Below, piece after piece: positions 7,869 through 18,011 of a stretch of 64,000 bases of DNA. The notes beneath the pieces were generated by a model that saw nothing but the letters and a program-made list of their open reading frames with translations, ran no database searches and had not been told where the DNA came from. This DNA comes from Methanofollis liminatans DSM 4140 (GTDB lineage: Archaea; Halobacteriota; Methanomicrobia; Methanomicrobiales; Methanofollaceae). How positions within the stretch are numbered: position 1 is the stretch's first letter; every line of letters starts with the position of its first letter. The stretch lies in contig NZ_CM001555.1 in the NCBI RefSeq assembly GCF_000275865.1, positions 1,199,706 through 1,263,705 of the forward strand. Reading direction: 5' to 3'. A program made the translations under genes and the position numbers.

Positions 7869-9779
7869 GTGTCAGATATGGAGGAATACAGGGGTCTGTT
7901 TGCCGTCGAGTCGCGGGAGAACAACGAGGCGATTGCCCGGGCTCTTCTCACCCTCGAAGGGGGTGAAGACCGTGAAATTGTTGACGAGATCTTCAGGGCC
8001 GCTCATACGATAAAAGGCGCCTCGGCCTCGATGGGGTTCATGAGGCTCGAGCAGCTCTGTCATTCGATGGAAGACGTCTTCGACCTGATCAGGAACGGCG
8101 AACTGCGGGCGAACGCCTCTCTCACTGATCTGCTGCTGGCCTGCACCGACCAGATCGATGCGATCCTCGATGCCATTGAGGCGGGCAGAAGCGACGACGG
8201 GGGGACCATCGAGGAACTCGTCTCGGCACTGGAAGTCTGGGTCAACGAGACGCCGTCTGAGGCGGCTGAAGAGGTGCCGGTCTCGAACGACCTGCCCTCA
8301 TCTGAGGACGATGTTCAGGCTCCTGCCGGGGGCCCCTGCTACCAGGTCCTTGTCACGCTCGTCCCCGACTCATCGATGAAAGACGTCAGGGCGATGATCT
8401 CACTCTCGAACCTCGAAGAGATCGGCCGCATCGTCTCGACGAACCCGGACAAAGACGGGATCGAGAACGGGAAATTCGACCGCACCTTCGAGGTGGTCCT
8501 CGAAAGCGCCGCCGGGGCCGATGCGGTCCGGATGGCGGCATCGGGCACCGACATCCAGGAGGTCGCCGTCCGGCCCTGGACAGGCGCGGCAGAGAACCGG
8601 AAGGCCGATGGCGTGGTGCCGAAGGTCGAACACCATGAAAAGAACCGGGAGATCAAAAACATCAGGGTCGACATTCACCTCCTCGACCAGATGATGAACC
8701 TGGTAGAGGATCTCGTCATCAACCGCGGCCGCCTGAAGCAGATCGCACAGAAAAATCAGATCAAAGAACTCGACGAAGCCCTCAATATGGTCGGGAGATC
8801 GGTCTCGGATCTCCAGAACCTGATGATGCATATCAGGATGATCCCCCTGAACCACATCTTCAACAGGTTCCCCCGCGTCGTCAGGGACGTCTCCCAGCAC
8901 GACAACAAAGAGGTGGAGTTCATCATCGAGGGCGGCGAGACCGAACTCGACCGGAGCGTCATGGACGGTCTCAACGACCCGCTCCTCCACCTGATAAGAA
9001 ACGCCGTCGATCATGGGATCGAGCTCCCTGCCGAGCGGAAAGCAGCGGGAAAAACTGAGAAGGGGGTGCTCCGTCTCTCGGCACGGCGCGACCGGGACAA
9101 CGTCCTCATCAGGATCGAGGACGACGGCGCCGGGATCGATTATGGTAAGGTCAGGAAAAAAGCCGTTTCTCGGGGTCTGTACACCGCGGAGGACGCCGAC
9201 GCCCTCAGCGAGGACGACTTGATCGAGGTGCTCTTCAACCCGGGCTTCTCGACCGCCGACGCCATCACCGACATCAGCGGCCGCGGCGTCGGGCTGGACG
9301 TCGTCAGGTCGGCGATCGAATCCCTGAAAGGCTCGATCAAGGTCTCGTCGACGCCGGGAAAGGGCACCTGTTTTGAACTCGTCCTGCCCCCCACCATGGC
9401 GATCGTCGACGTGATGATGGTCAGGATCAACGGCAAACGGTGTGCGATCCCGATCAACAACGTGGTCGAGGTCGCCATGATCAGAAGGGACGCCATCCAC
9501 CGGGTTGGGGCCACCCGGGTGATCCTCCTGAGAGACGAGGTGCTGCCCCTCTTTACGCTGGACGATATGTTCGGCGGTTCGAACGGTGGCGACGTCCTTG
9601 TCGTGCTCCAGAACGGGCATAAGAAGTGCGGGATAGTCTCTGATGTGGTCGAGGGCCAGCAGGAGGTTGTGGTCAAACCGCTCAGTTCTCTCATCGGGAT
9701 CTGTCCGGGTGTGAGCGGCGTCACCATTCCCGGTGACGGCGAAGTGGTCCCGGTTCTTGATGTAAACACGATGATCTAA
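7869..9779 (+). CDS. cheA: Chemotaxis histidine kinase CheA
   Basis: 636 residues with the full CheA order. An HPt domain has the phospho-histidine His46 in RAAHTIKGASASMG. A linker/P2-like region covers about 130-240. Dimerisation and HATPase_c domains follow, with the N box HLIRNAVDHG, the G1 box EDDGAGID and the G2 box GRGVGLDVV. A C-terminal CheW-like regulatory domain covers about 500-636. GTG at 7869 is preferred because GGAGGGG (7855-7861) lies 7 bases upstream; an in-frame ATG at 7878 is the alternative. No separate cheW gene is seen in this window. Confidence 0.95.
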   Translation: MSDMEEYRGLFAVESRENNEAIARALLTLEGGEDREIVDEIFRAAHTIKGASASMGFMRLEQLCHSMEDVFDLIRNGELRANASLTDLLLACTDQIDAILDAIEAGRSDDGGTIEELVSALEVWVNETPSEAAEEVPVSNDLPSSEDDVQAPAGGPCYQVLVTLVPDSSMKDVRAMISLSNLEEIGRIVSTNPDKDGIENGKFDRTFEVVLESAAGADAVRMAASGTDIQEVAVRPWTGAAENRKADGVVPKVEHHEKNREIKNIRVDIHLLDQMMNLVEDLVINRGRLKQIAQKNQIKELDEALNMVGRSVSDLQNLMMHIRMIPLNHIFNRFPRVVRDVSQHDNKEVEFIIEGGETELDRSVMDGLNDPLLHLIRNAVDHGIELPAERKAAGKTEKGVLRLSARRDRDNVLIRIEDDGAGIDYGKVRKKAVSRGLYTAEDADALSEDDLIEVLFNPGFSTADAITDISGRGVGLDVVRSAIESLKGSIKVSSTPGKGTCFELVLPPTMAIVDVMMVRINGKRCAIPINNVVEVAMIRRDAIHRVGATRVILLRDEVLPLFTLDDMFGGSNGGDVLVVLQNGHKKCGIVSDVVEGQQEVVVKPLSSLIGICPGVSGVTIPGDGEVVPVLDVNTMI

Positions 9780-9788
9780 GGAGTTCTC

Positions 9789-10406
9789 ATGAAATTAACA
9801 GATATCCAGTCGGACGCACTTGGCGAACTCGGCAATATAGGTGCAGCGCACGCAGCAACGACACTTTCGCAGATGTTGATGACCCAGATCGATATGGACG
9901 TCCCGAAAATTTCCATCATCGATATCGCCGAATGCTACCGCTGTATCGGGGAAGAGCGGGCGGCGCTTGTCGCTTTCGGCATCAAGGGTGAAGTAAAGGG
10001 CGAGGGTTTTATCGTCCTGTATATGCCGCAGACCTCGGCAATACGCCTCACCAACACCATGCTCGGCATGACCGACATGAACCGCGAGATGAACGAGATG
10101 GACCAGAGCGCCATCATCGAGATCGGAAACATCATGGTCTCCGCCTTCCTCGACGCCACCGCGGAACTGCTCGGCATCGTGATGCTCCCCTCCCCGCCAT
10201 CCCTCTGCATGGACATGGCCCATGCAGGGATCGAGGCCGTCATCGCCGAAGTGGCGGTCAAGACCAACGATGTCGTCATCTTTAAAACGAACCTGACCAG
10301 CGACCAGTACTCGATCGACGGGGCGCTCCTGATGTTCCCTGACCCCGACCTGATCTCTGAAATCCTCGGCCTCCTTGACGCACTCACGGCACAGACCCCG
10401 GTTTGA
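9789..10406 (+). CDS. cheC: CheY-P phosphatase CheC
   Basis: 205 residues of the CheC/FliY/CheX fold. The two conserved helix motifs D/S-x3-E-x2-N are visible: one near the start (ALGELGNIGAAHAATTLSQM) and one near residue 113 (IIEIGNIMVSAFLDA). CheC dephosphorylates CheY-P and is stimulated by CheD, whose gene follows 18 bases later. AAGGAG lies 5 bases before the ATG at 9789. The spacing and order cheA-cheC-cheD are typical of archaeal chemotaxis operons. Confidence 0.94.
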   Translation: MKLTDIQSDALGELGNIGAAHAATTLSQMLMTQIDMDVPKISIIDIAECYRCIGEERAALVAFGIKGEVKGEGFIVLYMPQTSAIRLTNTMLGMTDMNREMNEMDQSAIIEIGNIMVSAFLDATAELLGIVMLPSPPSLCMDMAHAGIEAVIAEVAVKTNDVVIFKTNLTSDQYSIDGALLMFPDPDLISEILGLLDALTAQTPV

Positions 10407-10424
10407 TAAGAGGGAGAAGGAATA

Positions 10425-10916
10425 ATGGTGGAGTTTCGACCGCTTGGCATGAATGCACGCTTTATCGGGATCGGCGACTACTACGTGGGCCGCGACCCGA
10501 TGACGACGATCGGGCTTGGATCGTGTGTGGCGCTGGTCCTCCACAACGAGCGCTTCGCCGTCGGAGCGATGGCCCATATCATGCTCCCTGAGAGCAAGGG
10601 TCAGGTCGAACGCCCGGGAAAATTCGCCGATACCGCCGTGACCGCGCTTCTTGAAGAGATAGGAAGATACGGATCGCGCAACGGCAGTCTCTGTGCGGTA
10701 CTGATCGGCGGTGCGAATATGTTCGGGTTCAACGACAACAACTTAAACATCGGCGACCGGAACATCGATGCGGTCCGCCGGAGATTGAGAGAAGAGCGGG
10801 TCTCGATACGGATGGAGGATGTCGGCGGAAGGATCGGGCGCTCGGTCGTGTACGACCCGCAGAACCACGGCAAGATTACGATACGGCGGGCTGACGGCTC
10901 ATGCACCGATCTCTGA
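10425..10916 (+). CDS. cheD: Chemoreceptor glutamine deamidase CheD
   Basis: 163 residues of the CheD family, which deamidates receptor glutamines and binds CheC. The catalytic cysteine is in TIGLGSCVAL, and the histidine in GAMAHIMLPES completes the papain-like pair. The segment RNIDAVRRRL and the end with DPQNHGKITIRR fit the family. GGAGAAGG stands just upstream of the ATG. The last 16 bases overlap the start of the following secreted-protein gene. Confidence 0.94.
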   Translation: MVEFRPLGMNARFIGIGDYYVGRDPMTTIGLGSCVALVLHNERFAVGAMAHIMLPESKGQVERPGKFADTAVTALLEEIGRYGSRNGSLCAVLIGGANMFGFNDNNLNIGDRNIDAVRRRLREERVSIRMEDVGGRIGRSVVYDPQNHGKITIRRADGSCTDL

Positions 10917-11908
10917 TCGCCATCGTTCTCCTTCTGGCGGCGTTCTCACCGGTATCTGCATCGATCGTCCTGTTTCAACCGGGAACAGGCGGGATCGCCA
11001 CCACATCTTTTAACGACTGCGCGAGCGGTCCTGAAGGCGAGGTATTTTTCGCCACCTCTGCCGGGCTGATGCTCTATAACGGGACCTGGACAGTCTACCA
11101 GGCCCCTCTCAAAGACATTCCCGGAACCCTCCTCTCGAACACCGTCCTTTCCGTGGAGTTCGGGCCAGACGGCGTGCTCCTGGTGGGCACCTCGATGGGC
11201 CTCCAGCGTTTTACCGGGTCGGGGTTTGAGACGGTCGGGACGCAGGCTGAATTGAAGAACCCCTCGGTGATCGCACTGCAGCGCTGGGACGATGCAATCT
11301 GGGCCGCAACGCCGAACGGGAATGTGCACCGGATCGAAGGAGACGCCTGGCAGTGGTACAGGCCGTTTTGCGATGGACCCGGGTGCTATGCCGTCGACGA
11401 TATGGTGCTGGACCCCGAATCCTCGGTCCTCTACTGCGTTTCATATACGGACGGCCTATGGGCGATCGGTGCAAACCAGACCGCCGGGTTCTGCATGGTC
11501 CCCGGGAACGATCTGCCGCTGAAGGGATATAGTGACTCAGAAACCGATCCGCTCGGCGGGATCTACCTCTTTAACCGGGAGTCGGTGATGCACTACCGCG
11601 AGCCCGATGGTCCTGAACACGTCCTATCTGCCGGGGATCTCGGCCTCCATGTCGGATGGATCAATGACGTCAGCGCCGCCCCAGACGGTTCCCTCTGGAT
11701 CGCCACCGATTACGGACTCTTCTGCTGGGCCGACGGGGCGGTGAAGGATCACATCTACCGTGCGCACGGCATCTGGTCGAACGTGATCAAAAGCGTATAT
11801 CTGGACGCCACAGGGCGCTGCTGGTTTTCAACCCAGTCTGCGATCGGGTATTACCGTCCTGAGAACCAGACGATGGTGCGGATCCCCATCGCCGCCCCGG
11901 TCGCCTGA
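10901..11908 (+). CDS. Secreted beta-propeller protein (two-component-regulator propeller type)
   Basis: 335 residues. The first 20 or so form a signal peptide (HRSLIAIVLLLAAFSPVSA). The rest is built from blades of about 45 residues with recurring patterns such as GTSMGLQRF, IWAATPNGNVHRI and LWIATDYGLFCW, the signature of the Reg_prop sensory propeller. No transmembrane or kinase domain follows, so it should be an exported soluble propeller. Its start lies inside the cheD gene (16-base overlap), implying coupled expression with chemotaxis. A role in ligand presentation to receptors would be inference; the ligand is unknown. Confidence 0.85.
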   Translation: MHRSLIAIVLLLAAFSPVSASIVLFQPGTGGIATTSFNDCASGPEGEVFFATSAGLMLYNGTWTVYQAPLKDIPGTLLSNTVLSVEFGPDGVLLVGTSMGLQRFTGSGFETVGTQAELKNPSVIALQRWDDAIWAATPNGNVHRIEGDAWQWYRPFCDGPGCYAVDDMVLDPESSVLYCVSYTDGLWAIGANQTAGFCMVPGNDLPLKGYSDSETDPLGGIYLFNRESVMHYREPDGPEHVLSAGDLGLHVGWINDVSAAPDGSLWIATDYGLFCWADGAVKDHIYRAHGIWSNVIKSVYLDATGRCWFSTQSAIGYYRPENQTMVRIPIAAPVA

Positions 11909-11925
11909 TCCTGAAACGTTATGCC

Positions 11926-13101
11926 CTACTCGCATTTCAGGATCTGCCTGACGTATTCGTCGACAGAATCGAGCAGGGCTTTTTTTGCTTTGTTTACCCG
12001 GGTTTTCTCCCCTGAATAGATGTCGTGGGCGAGATACCTGAGAAGGTCCAGGTAATATGCACTTGAGGGATATTTTCGTTTCATGTCCTCAAGCCTCGCG
12101 AACGATTCGCTTTCAAGCCCCGAGAAGAGGGAGAACGAGAGATCGAGGAGACCAAGAACATAGGGCGGCATCCCGTTCTCCGCCGCCTGCTTTCTGAAGG
12201 TGTGATAGCCAGATTTTGTCACCGTTCTGAAGGAGAGGAGCATCCCATAGTAGAAGGGTTCGACGCTCTGGGGGTACTGCTGGATCATCAGTTTGACAAC
12301 CCCGGCCGCGTCGGTTCCGTTCCCTTCTTCAAGGGCGAAAAGAAACGCCTCCCTGAGAAAGACCATCTCATTGTAGAAGCGGTTCTGGGCCACGTCCAGG
12401 ATCTGCCGTCTCATCTCGCGGTTTTTGTCGGCCTTCGCCTTCATCAACCCGATGCGTATGAATGCAGCCTGGCTTGGAAACCACTCGATGGCACACGAGA
12501 CCATCAGCCAGAATGTCCGGTCCAGCCAGGGTTCTGCCTTGAAGGGGAGGTTCTGCGCAACGCCGGCGTGGATGCGGGCGAGTTCGATCATCTGCTCGCG
12601 CGCCCGCAGCTCCATATCGCTTGGCGCCTTCATGTCCCTGAACTTTGCAACCTCATTGAGCGAGAGGGCATAATAGCAATAGGCAAGGCCTGTATGGAGC
12701 AGGATATCCTCAGAGCGATATTTTCTCAGATAGGGGATCGCATGGACGAAGTCGCCCGACTTCATCATTTTCAGTCCCACGCTGATCTCAAGGCCCCTCT
12801 GCGGATTCTTCCCTTTTTTCAGTCGCAACGCGCTCTCGATTACTTTTTCCGTGTATCCTGACTCTCTGGTTCTCGTCGCGGCGTCGAGGAGTTTGAAGGT
12901 GATGGCGTCGATAAAGGCATCATAGGACTCCACATCGAGATCAGGAAACGAAGAATCGAGCGCTGAGATGACATGGCCGTAAAAAACAGGTAATTTATCC
13001 TCGATTTTGGAGATATTGCTCTCGATGTACCCGGAGAAATCCAGCCTCATTTGATCGAGCTTCTCATACTGGATCGCATCGGTCAGCATTTCGCCGCGCA
13101 T
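11926..13101 (-). CDS. Helical-repeat (TPR-like) protein, unknown function
   Basis: 391 residues, almost entirely helix-forming, with TPR-like paired helices in the middle (for example IPYLRKYRSEDILLHTGLAYCYYAL). There is no signal peptide or membrane segment, so it is probably cytoplasmic. It converges on the che operon, ending 17 bases from the propeller gene. The start at 13101 is supported by ATTATTAAAATAG read on the minus strand near 13125-13137, a TATA-like element about 25 bases upstream of a near-leaderless start. No known family is recognised; protein-protein scaffolding is a reasonable guess from the fold. Confidence 0.8.
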   Translation of the reverse strand: MRGEMLTDAIQYEKLDQMRLDFSGYIESNISKIEDKLPVFYGHVISALDSSFPDLDVESYDAFIDAITFKLLDAATRTRESGYTEKVIESALRLKKGKNPQRGLEISVGLKMMKSGDFVHAIPYLRKYRSEDILLHTGLAYCYYALSLNEVAKFRDMKAPSDMELRAREQMIELARIHAGVAQNLPFKAEPWLDRTFWLMVSCAIEWFPSQAAFIRIGLMKAKADKNREMRRQILDVAQNRFYNEMVFLREAFLFALEEGNGTDAAGVVKLMIQQYPQSVEPFYYGMLLSFRTVTKSGYHTFRKQAAENGMPPYVLGLLDLSFSLFSGLESESFARLEDMKRKYPSSAYYLDLLRYLAHDIYSGEKTRVNKAKKALLDSVDEYVRQILKCE

Positions 13102-13174
13102 TATATCAAGATGGTGATGCGGATGCTATTTTAATAATGCGTTTTCTCTCTGATCTCCAGGTTCTCTCTCAGAT

Positions 13175-13804
13175 CTACGCCTTTTTCACGACCACGCCGG
13201 GATAGGGGTCCAGATACTCCTCTCTGGTTTCGAGGTCGACCCTGAACGCCGCGTAACTGCTCTGAATGACCAGGTAAAATTCTTTTCCCGAGATTTCCTG
13301 ATTTTTAATGACCTTTCCCGGCCCTTTCAGTTCGGCACCGTCGATGATGATGCCGGTCTCTTTTTCGATGAGCATCATTTTAAATCGTGCATTCTCGGGT
13401 TGCTCTCCCTTGCTGACGGTACAGTTGAGCCTCCAGACCGGATAGGAGACCGAGAAGGGATCGGTCACACCGCCGTATGATCCTTCGAGATAGGCAAAAG
13501 AGGAAATGTTCGCTCCTCTCCACGGCGGATCCGACATCCCGAATGAGGTGAGGTTGTCCGGGATGATATAGGTCTGATATTTTATGACCGGCTGGTGTGC
13601 ATATTCGATCCTGACGGGTACGAACGTTTTGATCGGTGCTGGCGTTGCAGGCGCGGTCACGGGCAGCGTCGTCATCGGTGTCAGCACTGCCTCGTCCGCG
13701 GCAGGGGCGGCATCGGGAGCGGCCCATGGCGGGTGCACGATGCAGACCATGATCAGGACGATCCCGATCGCCGCCGCAAAGCTCAGGATATCGCCTGAGT
13801 TCAT
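13175..13804 (-). CDS. Membrane-anchored extracytoplasmic protein, unknown function
   Basis: 209 residues. One N-terminal hydrophobic segment (about residues 8-25, AAAIGIVLIMVCIV) serves as signal anchor. A Pro/Ala/Thr-rich linker (about 28-60) follows, then a beta-rich outer domain of about 140 residues. The layout resembles archaeal surface or pilin-associated proteins, but no family is recognised. A TATA-like GAGTATATCTAC (minus strand, near 13825-13836) lies upstream of the start, so it probably has its own promoter. Confidence 0.75.
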   Translation of the reverse strand: MNSGDILSFAAAIGIVLIMVCIVHPPWAAPDAAPAADEAVLTPMTTLPVTAPATPAPIKTFVPVRIEYAHQPVIKYQTYIIPDNLTSFGMSDPPWRGANISSFAYLEGSYGGVTDPFSVSYPVWRLNCTVSKGEQPENARFKMMLIEKETGIIIDGAELKGPGKVIKNQEISGKEFYLVIQSSYAAFRVDLETREEYLDPYPGVVVKKA

Positions 13805-14045
13805 GATTAATCTATGGCGATGTTGGTAGATATACTCTCAGTTATTGTCCTGTTCTGAAAGATACATCACGCACTTTTCTGGGTGTCGTTCTGTCAGAAC
13901 CTCACTCTCCTGGTCCCCGGAGGGAGGGCTGCCTGTCAGGAAGGGTGCCGCCGCACTCTGAAATGTCATATTGGGGCTAATATGCCGCATATTCTTGCCA
14001 AAATATCATTTATCCTGAAAAGATTAGTATTTAAATTTTGAATAT

Positions 14046-14330
14046 ATGAAAATCTATTTATCTAATGATGTAACTTTAATGAATATGGATCTCCCCGAAT
14101 TCAGGGCCTGGGTATTTTTCTACCTGATCTCATCAGTCGCTCTCCTCTGGGCAGCATTTCTCTCTGCGCAGGGTTTGATGCTCTGGGTGAGTGTTCTTCT
14201 GGTCCTTCTGGTGATCGGGACGAACTGTGTCTGTGTTCTTGCAGAGATCCATAAATATGCCAAAAAACGGGAGATCATGAAGCGCCTTTCAGAGATCGAA
14301 CCTCCGGCATCCGCGATCGGTCAGAAGTGA
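14046..14330 (+). CDS. Small two-helix membrane protein, unknown function
   Basis: Up to 94 residues with two hydrophobic helices (about 22-42 and 45-66) and a charged, basic C-terminal tail ending in an amphipathic helix. No family is recognised. ATTTAAATTTT at 14028-14038 is a TATA-like element only a few bases before the first ATG. The true start may therefore be the ATG at 14079 or 14085, giving about 80 residues with the same two helices. Codon use resembles its neighbours. Confidence 0.6.
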   Translation: MKIYLSNDVTLMNMDLPEFRAWVFFYLISSVALLWAAFLSAQGLMLWVSVLLVLLVIGTNCVCVLAEIHKYAKKREIMKRLSEIEPPASAIGQK

Positions 14331-14709
14331 CGCCTGGCATGCAAACGCCCGAAGCGCGGTTTCTCACATCATTTTCCAGGGGGAAAATAGGGGCCTTCCT
14401 CCTTTCATGGGGGTTCGCCCCCTCCTGATCCCATTCCTCTGGTCATCTCCCGGCGTCCCTTTTTGAAGTGCATCCCCGCGTGCCGGTCTCTCGCCTTTCT
14501 CACACTGCCCGCCGGCCCCGGCGCACCGCTCATTCGCGCGAAGAAAACGAAGCCCTGACCCGATTCCTGTACCTTCGCAGCCTATGGGGTGAGACCATAT
14601 CCTTCATCCCGATCCGCCTGGGGGGAGGTCAGACGACGTTGTCAAGAGACACCCGCAAAGAAGAGCGAAGAGACAAAAATATTTTGTGTGGGGTGCGCCG
14701 GCACCGGGA
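14331..14709 (+). other. Gene-free stretch carrying one copy of a dispersed repeat
   Basis: No convincing gene is seen here; the one open frame (14468-14734) has low-complexity Arg/Ser composition and runs into cheR from the other side. The centre (about 14511-14672) is similar to another intergenic stretch at 24068-24225 (see the repeat entries). Confidence 0.6.
14511..14672 (+). repeat. Intergenic dispersed repeat, copy 1
   Basis: About 160 bases that align by eye with 24068-24225 in the same orientation. Shared landmarks in the same order are CCGGCGCAC, CGCGAAGA, CCCTGA, CCTTCGCA followed by CCTAT and GTGAGA, GTCAGAC, GTCA, ACCCGCA and GAAGAG. Between them there are substitutions and small indels, so identity is moderate. 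Both copies are outside genes. No terminal inverted repeats or open frame explain it; it could be a decayed mobile element or a structured RNA. Confidence 0.6.
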
Positions 14710-15507
14710 TTATTGCACCGGGCTTTTCCCGTAGATCTTCTGCATCGAATCTACCGGGGTGAACAACCCCTCGCTCTCCCGCAGGAGGTACTCCGTCTTT
14801 CCCATCACATAATAGCCCCCCTGCGAAAGGGCCTCATAAAACAGAGTTGCCAGATCTTTCTTCTGTTTTTCATTGAAATATATGGTCACGTTCCGGCACG
14901 AGACCAGATCGAGAAAACGTGCTGCAGGAACGCCTGACATCAGGTCATGGTGAGAAAAGCGGACGATCTCCTTCAGGGTCGGCTTCACCTCGTACTTCCC
15001 GTCCTCCCTGAGCGTAAAGTATCTGCGGATCTGCTGCTCGGTGAGATTTTTAAGGGCTTTTATATCGTAGACCCCCTCCCGTGCCCTGTCCAGGACGACC
15101 CTGTCGATATCGGTGGCATAGATCGTGGCGTCGACCGGGCTCATGCGCATATATTCCCTGACCAGGATTGCATAGGAATAGGCCTCCTCGCCGGTGGCGC
15201 ACCCAGCACACCAGATCCGTATTTTTTTGCGCGTCCCCAGGACGTCCGGGAGGACCTTCTGGCCGACGGCCCTGAAGACATCGGGATCCCGGAAAAACTC
15301 CGTCACGTTGATGGTGAGTGCGTTTTTGAGACTCTCTTTCTCCCCATTATCCAGAATGAGGAAGCGGTGGTAGTCCTCAAACGTCTCCTTGCCCGAGATA
15401 CGCATGCGGGAGAGGACCCGGCGCTTGATATAGTCCTCCTTATACTGGGACGTCCTGATCCCGACGATCCGTTCGATCGTCCTGTTCAACGAGGTGAAAT
15501 CGTCCAT
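14710..15507 (-). CDS. cheR: Chemoreceptor methyltransferase CheR
   Basis: 265 residues that methylate receptor glutamates using S-adenosylmethionine. An N-terminal all-helical domain (about 1-75) is followed by the Rossmann-type methyltransferase domain with IRIWCAGCATGEEAYSYAI (the SAM-binding motif), a DIDRVVLDRAR segment and DLVSCRNVTIYF. It is the last gene of a minus-strand operon, starting one base after the chemoreceptor stop, and complements CheB of the che operon about 7 kb away. Confidence 0.95.
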   Translation of the reverse strand: MDDFTSLNRTIERIVGIRTSQYKEDYIKRRVLSRMRISGKETFEDYHRFLILDNGEKESLKNALTINVTEFFRDPDVFRAVGQKVLPDVLGTRKKIRIWCAGCATGEEAYSYAILVREYMRMSPVDATIYATDIDRVVLDRAREGVYDIKALKNLTEQQIRRYFTLREDGKYEVKPTLKEIVRFSHHDLMSGVPAARFLDLVSCRNVTIYFNEKQKKDLATLFYEALSQGGYYVMGKTEYLLRESEGLFTPVDSMQKIYGKSPVQ

Positions 15508-15508
15508 A

Positions 15509-18001
15509 TCAGCCTATTTTGAACATGTCCATCTTGCGCTTCAGATCGGCGGAAAGGCTGGCGAGTTCGTGTGCGGCACTCCCGACCTCCTGCGTCGAGG
15601 CGCTGACCTCCTCGGCGAGCGCGGCCATGTCCTCGACCCGCGCGAGGTTCTCCTTCGTCCTGGAGGCCGCCTGTTCCATCATCTCCATCACATTATTGGT
15701 CGCATGTGCCTGGTCCTCGGTGGCCCGCGTGATTTCGGTGATCGCGTTTGCGGCGTCGTTGATATCGGCACTGATCTTGGTGAGGGCATTGATCGCCTGT
15801 TTGACGCTGTCGATCCCCTCCTGGATCTCCTTGTGGGAGGAGCGCATCGAATCGGCGGTTTTCTCGCTCTCTTTCTGGATCGCTGCGATCAGTTCTTCGA
15901 TATGCTGGCTTGCCTTTCGTGAATCTCCTGCAAGGTTCCTGATCTCGCCGGCGACGACGGCGAAGCCCCGCCCGTGCTCTCCGGCGCGTGCCGCCTCGAT
16001 CGCCGCGTTCAGGGCGAGCAGATTGGTCTGGTTTGAGATCTCGTTGATGAGTTTGACGATCTTGGTGATCTCGTGCATCTGGGCGTTCAGGTGCACAATA
16101 TCCGCCACCGTCTGCTCTGAGATGGTGCCGACCGACTCCATCTTATTATAGGCAACCTTCCCGATCTCAGCACCTGCAGCACCTTCCTGCGATGAATTGA
16201 CCGCTTTCTTCATCACTTCCTGTGTCGTGCTGGCGATCTCTTCGATCGACGCTGAAAGGTCGGATATCCCCCGTGTCACCGATTCGATATTGCCAAGAAG
16301 GTTCCGTGTCGCCTCGGAGGACTGCTGGGTTGCAAGAGCGACCTGCTCAGTTGCTTTTCCGATATCGGCGGCTCCTCTGCTGGTCTCCCGCGCATTTTTC
16401 TCGACGATGGAGGCCACGCTGTTTACCTCCTCGATCGTCTCCTTAAACCTCTGGATAGAACTGTTATAATCCCTCTTCACCGTTGCAAGCAGGTCGTCTT
16501 TTCCGATCCTGGCCTCCTGCGAAAGATCGCCCTGCGCCACAATCTCCATCACGGCTCCCAGTTCGGCGGCGTTTTCTTCGAGTTTTTTCCCTCTCGCCTC
16601 CACTTCCGCCAGGATACGCTTGATCTCGTCCTCTTTTTCCCGCCGCTTTGTGATATCGTTATAGACGACAAGGAGGCTCTCCAGGTTTCCGTCTTCGGAG
16701 ATGAACGGGATGCCGTACTGTTCGAGGATATGCACCCCCGAAGGGAGCTCGACGGTCACCTCTCCATAGCAGCGCTTCTTTAACTGGACCGCCTGTTTGA
16801 GCCCCTCACCTTTCTGCTCCACGATGGTGAAGGAGCGTGCGTTCATGCCACTGAGTCGTTCGAGCCTGATCCCTGACATCGAGGCATAGGCCTCGTTTGC
16901 AGAGGTGACCGTGAAAGAGGGATCGAGGAGGAGGATCGGCATCGGGTTCTGGTCCACGACGACCTGGGAGCGGCGCTGCAACTGCTGGATTGTGTCCATC
17001 TCCTCTTTGAGTTCCTCCTCTTTCTTCCGCTCCTCGGTGATGTCGTTATAGACGACAAGGATGCTCTCCAGGTTTCCGTCCTGGGAGAGGAAGGGGATGC
17101 CGTACTGTTCGAGGATGTGGACGCCCGAGGGGAGATCGACGGTCACCTCGCCGTAGCAGCGCTTCTTTAACTGGACCGCCTGCTTGAGCCCCTCACCCCG
17201 CTGTTCGAGGATCTTGAAGGTCCTGGCGCTCATGCCCACCAGGCGTTCGAGCCTGATCCCTGACATCGCGGCATAGGCCTCGTTTGAAGAGGTGACGGTG
17301 AAGTCGGCGTCCAGGAGGAGGATAGGCATCGGGTTCTGGTCCACGATGGTCTGGGCGCGCCCCTGCAGTTCGGCGATCATGGCGAGTTCCTCTTTCAACT
17401 CCCGCTCTTTCTCCCGCACCGCCGTGATGTCGTTGAAGACGAAGAGCGCCTGCACGACCTCCCCGCTCTCGTCGGGCATCGGAATGCCGTACTGTTCGAG
17501 GACCTTCTTTTCGCCGCCGACGGTGAATTCGAGGACGCTCAGGGTTTTCCTGCCTTTCGAGAAGACGATCTCGGTTTTATCGCCGGAGAGCAGTTTTATG
17601 GCCACCTTTTTCCCGGTGCCGGCGAGGATGCGCTCGCGGCTCTCCCCGATCAGGTCGCAGTACGCCTGGTTGACATCGAGGGTCTCCAGGCCGCGGTCCA
17701 CCGTCACCATCGGCATCGGGCTCTCGCCAAAGACGATCTGCTGCCCGGTCTGCACTGTCCGGTGCTCGTGGATCGCCGTCGCCGCATGGCTGACGACCTC
17801 GGCCAGGCCCCTCAGGTTGGCCGGAAAACTCCCGGGATCGATCCCGGCCGGACTGCCGCCCGCAATGACGCTCTGCAAGAACGCTGCGATCTCCTCGATC
17901 TCCGCTCCTGCCACCTGGTCCTCTGCAGCCTTCTCGAAGCCGTTCCCGTTCAGTGCCGCAGGGGCGGCGAACAATGCCTTTCTGCCCAGTTTCTCTGTCA
18001 T
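15509..18001 (-). CDS. Cytoplasmic methyl-accepting chemoreceptor with three PAS domains
   Basis: 830 residues with no transmembrane helix or signal peptide, so a soluble receptor. After about 90 helical residues come three PAS domains (about 100-215, 225-340, 345-460). A short HAMP-like segment ([20 protein letters not shown]) follows, then the signalling coiled coil with the conserved hairpin around [41 protein letters not shown]2 and PAS3 are near-duplicates. Of three consecutive ATGs, the one at 18001 has GAGGGG 6 bases upstream. The ParA-like gene ends 10 bases before it and cheR starts directly after it. Confidence 0.93.
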   Translation of the reverse strand: MTEKLGRKALFAAPAALNGNGFEKAAEDQVAGAEIEEIAAFLQSVIAGGSPAGIDPGSFPANLRGLAEVVSHAATAIHEHRTVQTGQQIVFGESPMPMVTVDRGLETLDVNQAYCDLIGESRERILAGTGKKVAIKLLSGDKTEIVFSKGRKTLSVLEFTVGGEKKVLEQYGIPMPDESGEVVQALFVFNDITAVREKERELKEELAMIAELQGRAQTIVDQNPMPILLLDADFTVTSSNEAYAAMSGIRLERLVGMSARTFKILEQRGEGLKQAVQLKKRCYGEVTVDLPSGVHILEQYGIPFLSQDGNLESILVVYNDITEERKKEEELKEEMDTIQQLQRRSQVVVDQNPMPILLLDPSFTVTSANEAYASMSGIRLERLSGMNARSFTIVEQKGEGLKQAVQLKKRCYGEVTVELPSGVHILEQYGIPFISEDGNLESLLVVYNDITKRREKEDEIKRILAEVEARGKKLEENAAELGAVMEIVAQGDLSQEARIGKDDLLATVKRDYNSSIQRFKETIEEVNSVASIVEKNARETSRGAADIGKATEQVALATQQSSEATRNLLGNIESVTRGISDLSASIEEIASTTQEVMKKAVNSSQEGAAGAEIGKVAYNKMESVGTISEQTVADIVHLNAQMHEITKIVKLINEISNQTNLLALNAAIEAARAGEHGRGFAVVAGEIRNLAGDSRKASQHIEELIAAIQKESEKTADSMRSSHKEIQEGIDSVKQAINALTKISADINDAANAITEITRATEDQAHATNNVMEMMEQAASRTKENLARVEDMAALAEEVSASTQEVGSAAHELASLSADLKRKMDMFKIG

Positions 18002-18011
18002 CATCATCCCC

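Noticed and set aside
14468-14734. Possible 88-residue gene
   Set aside because: Arg/Ser/His-rich, overlaps the end of cheR and the dispersed repeat; no coding signal.
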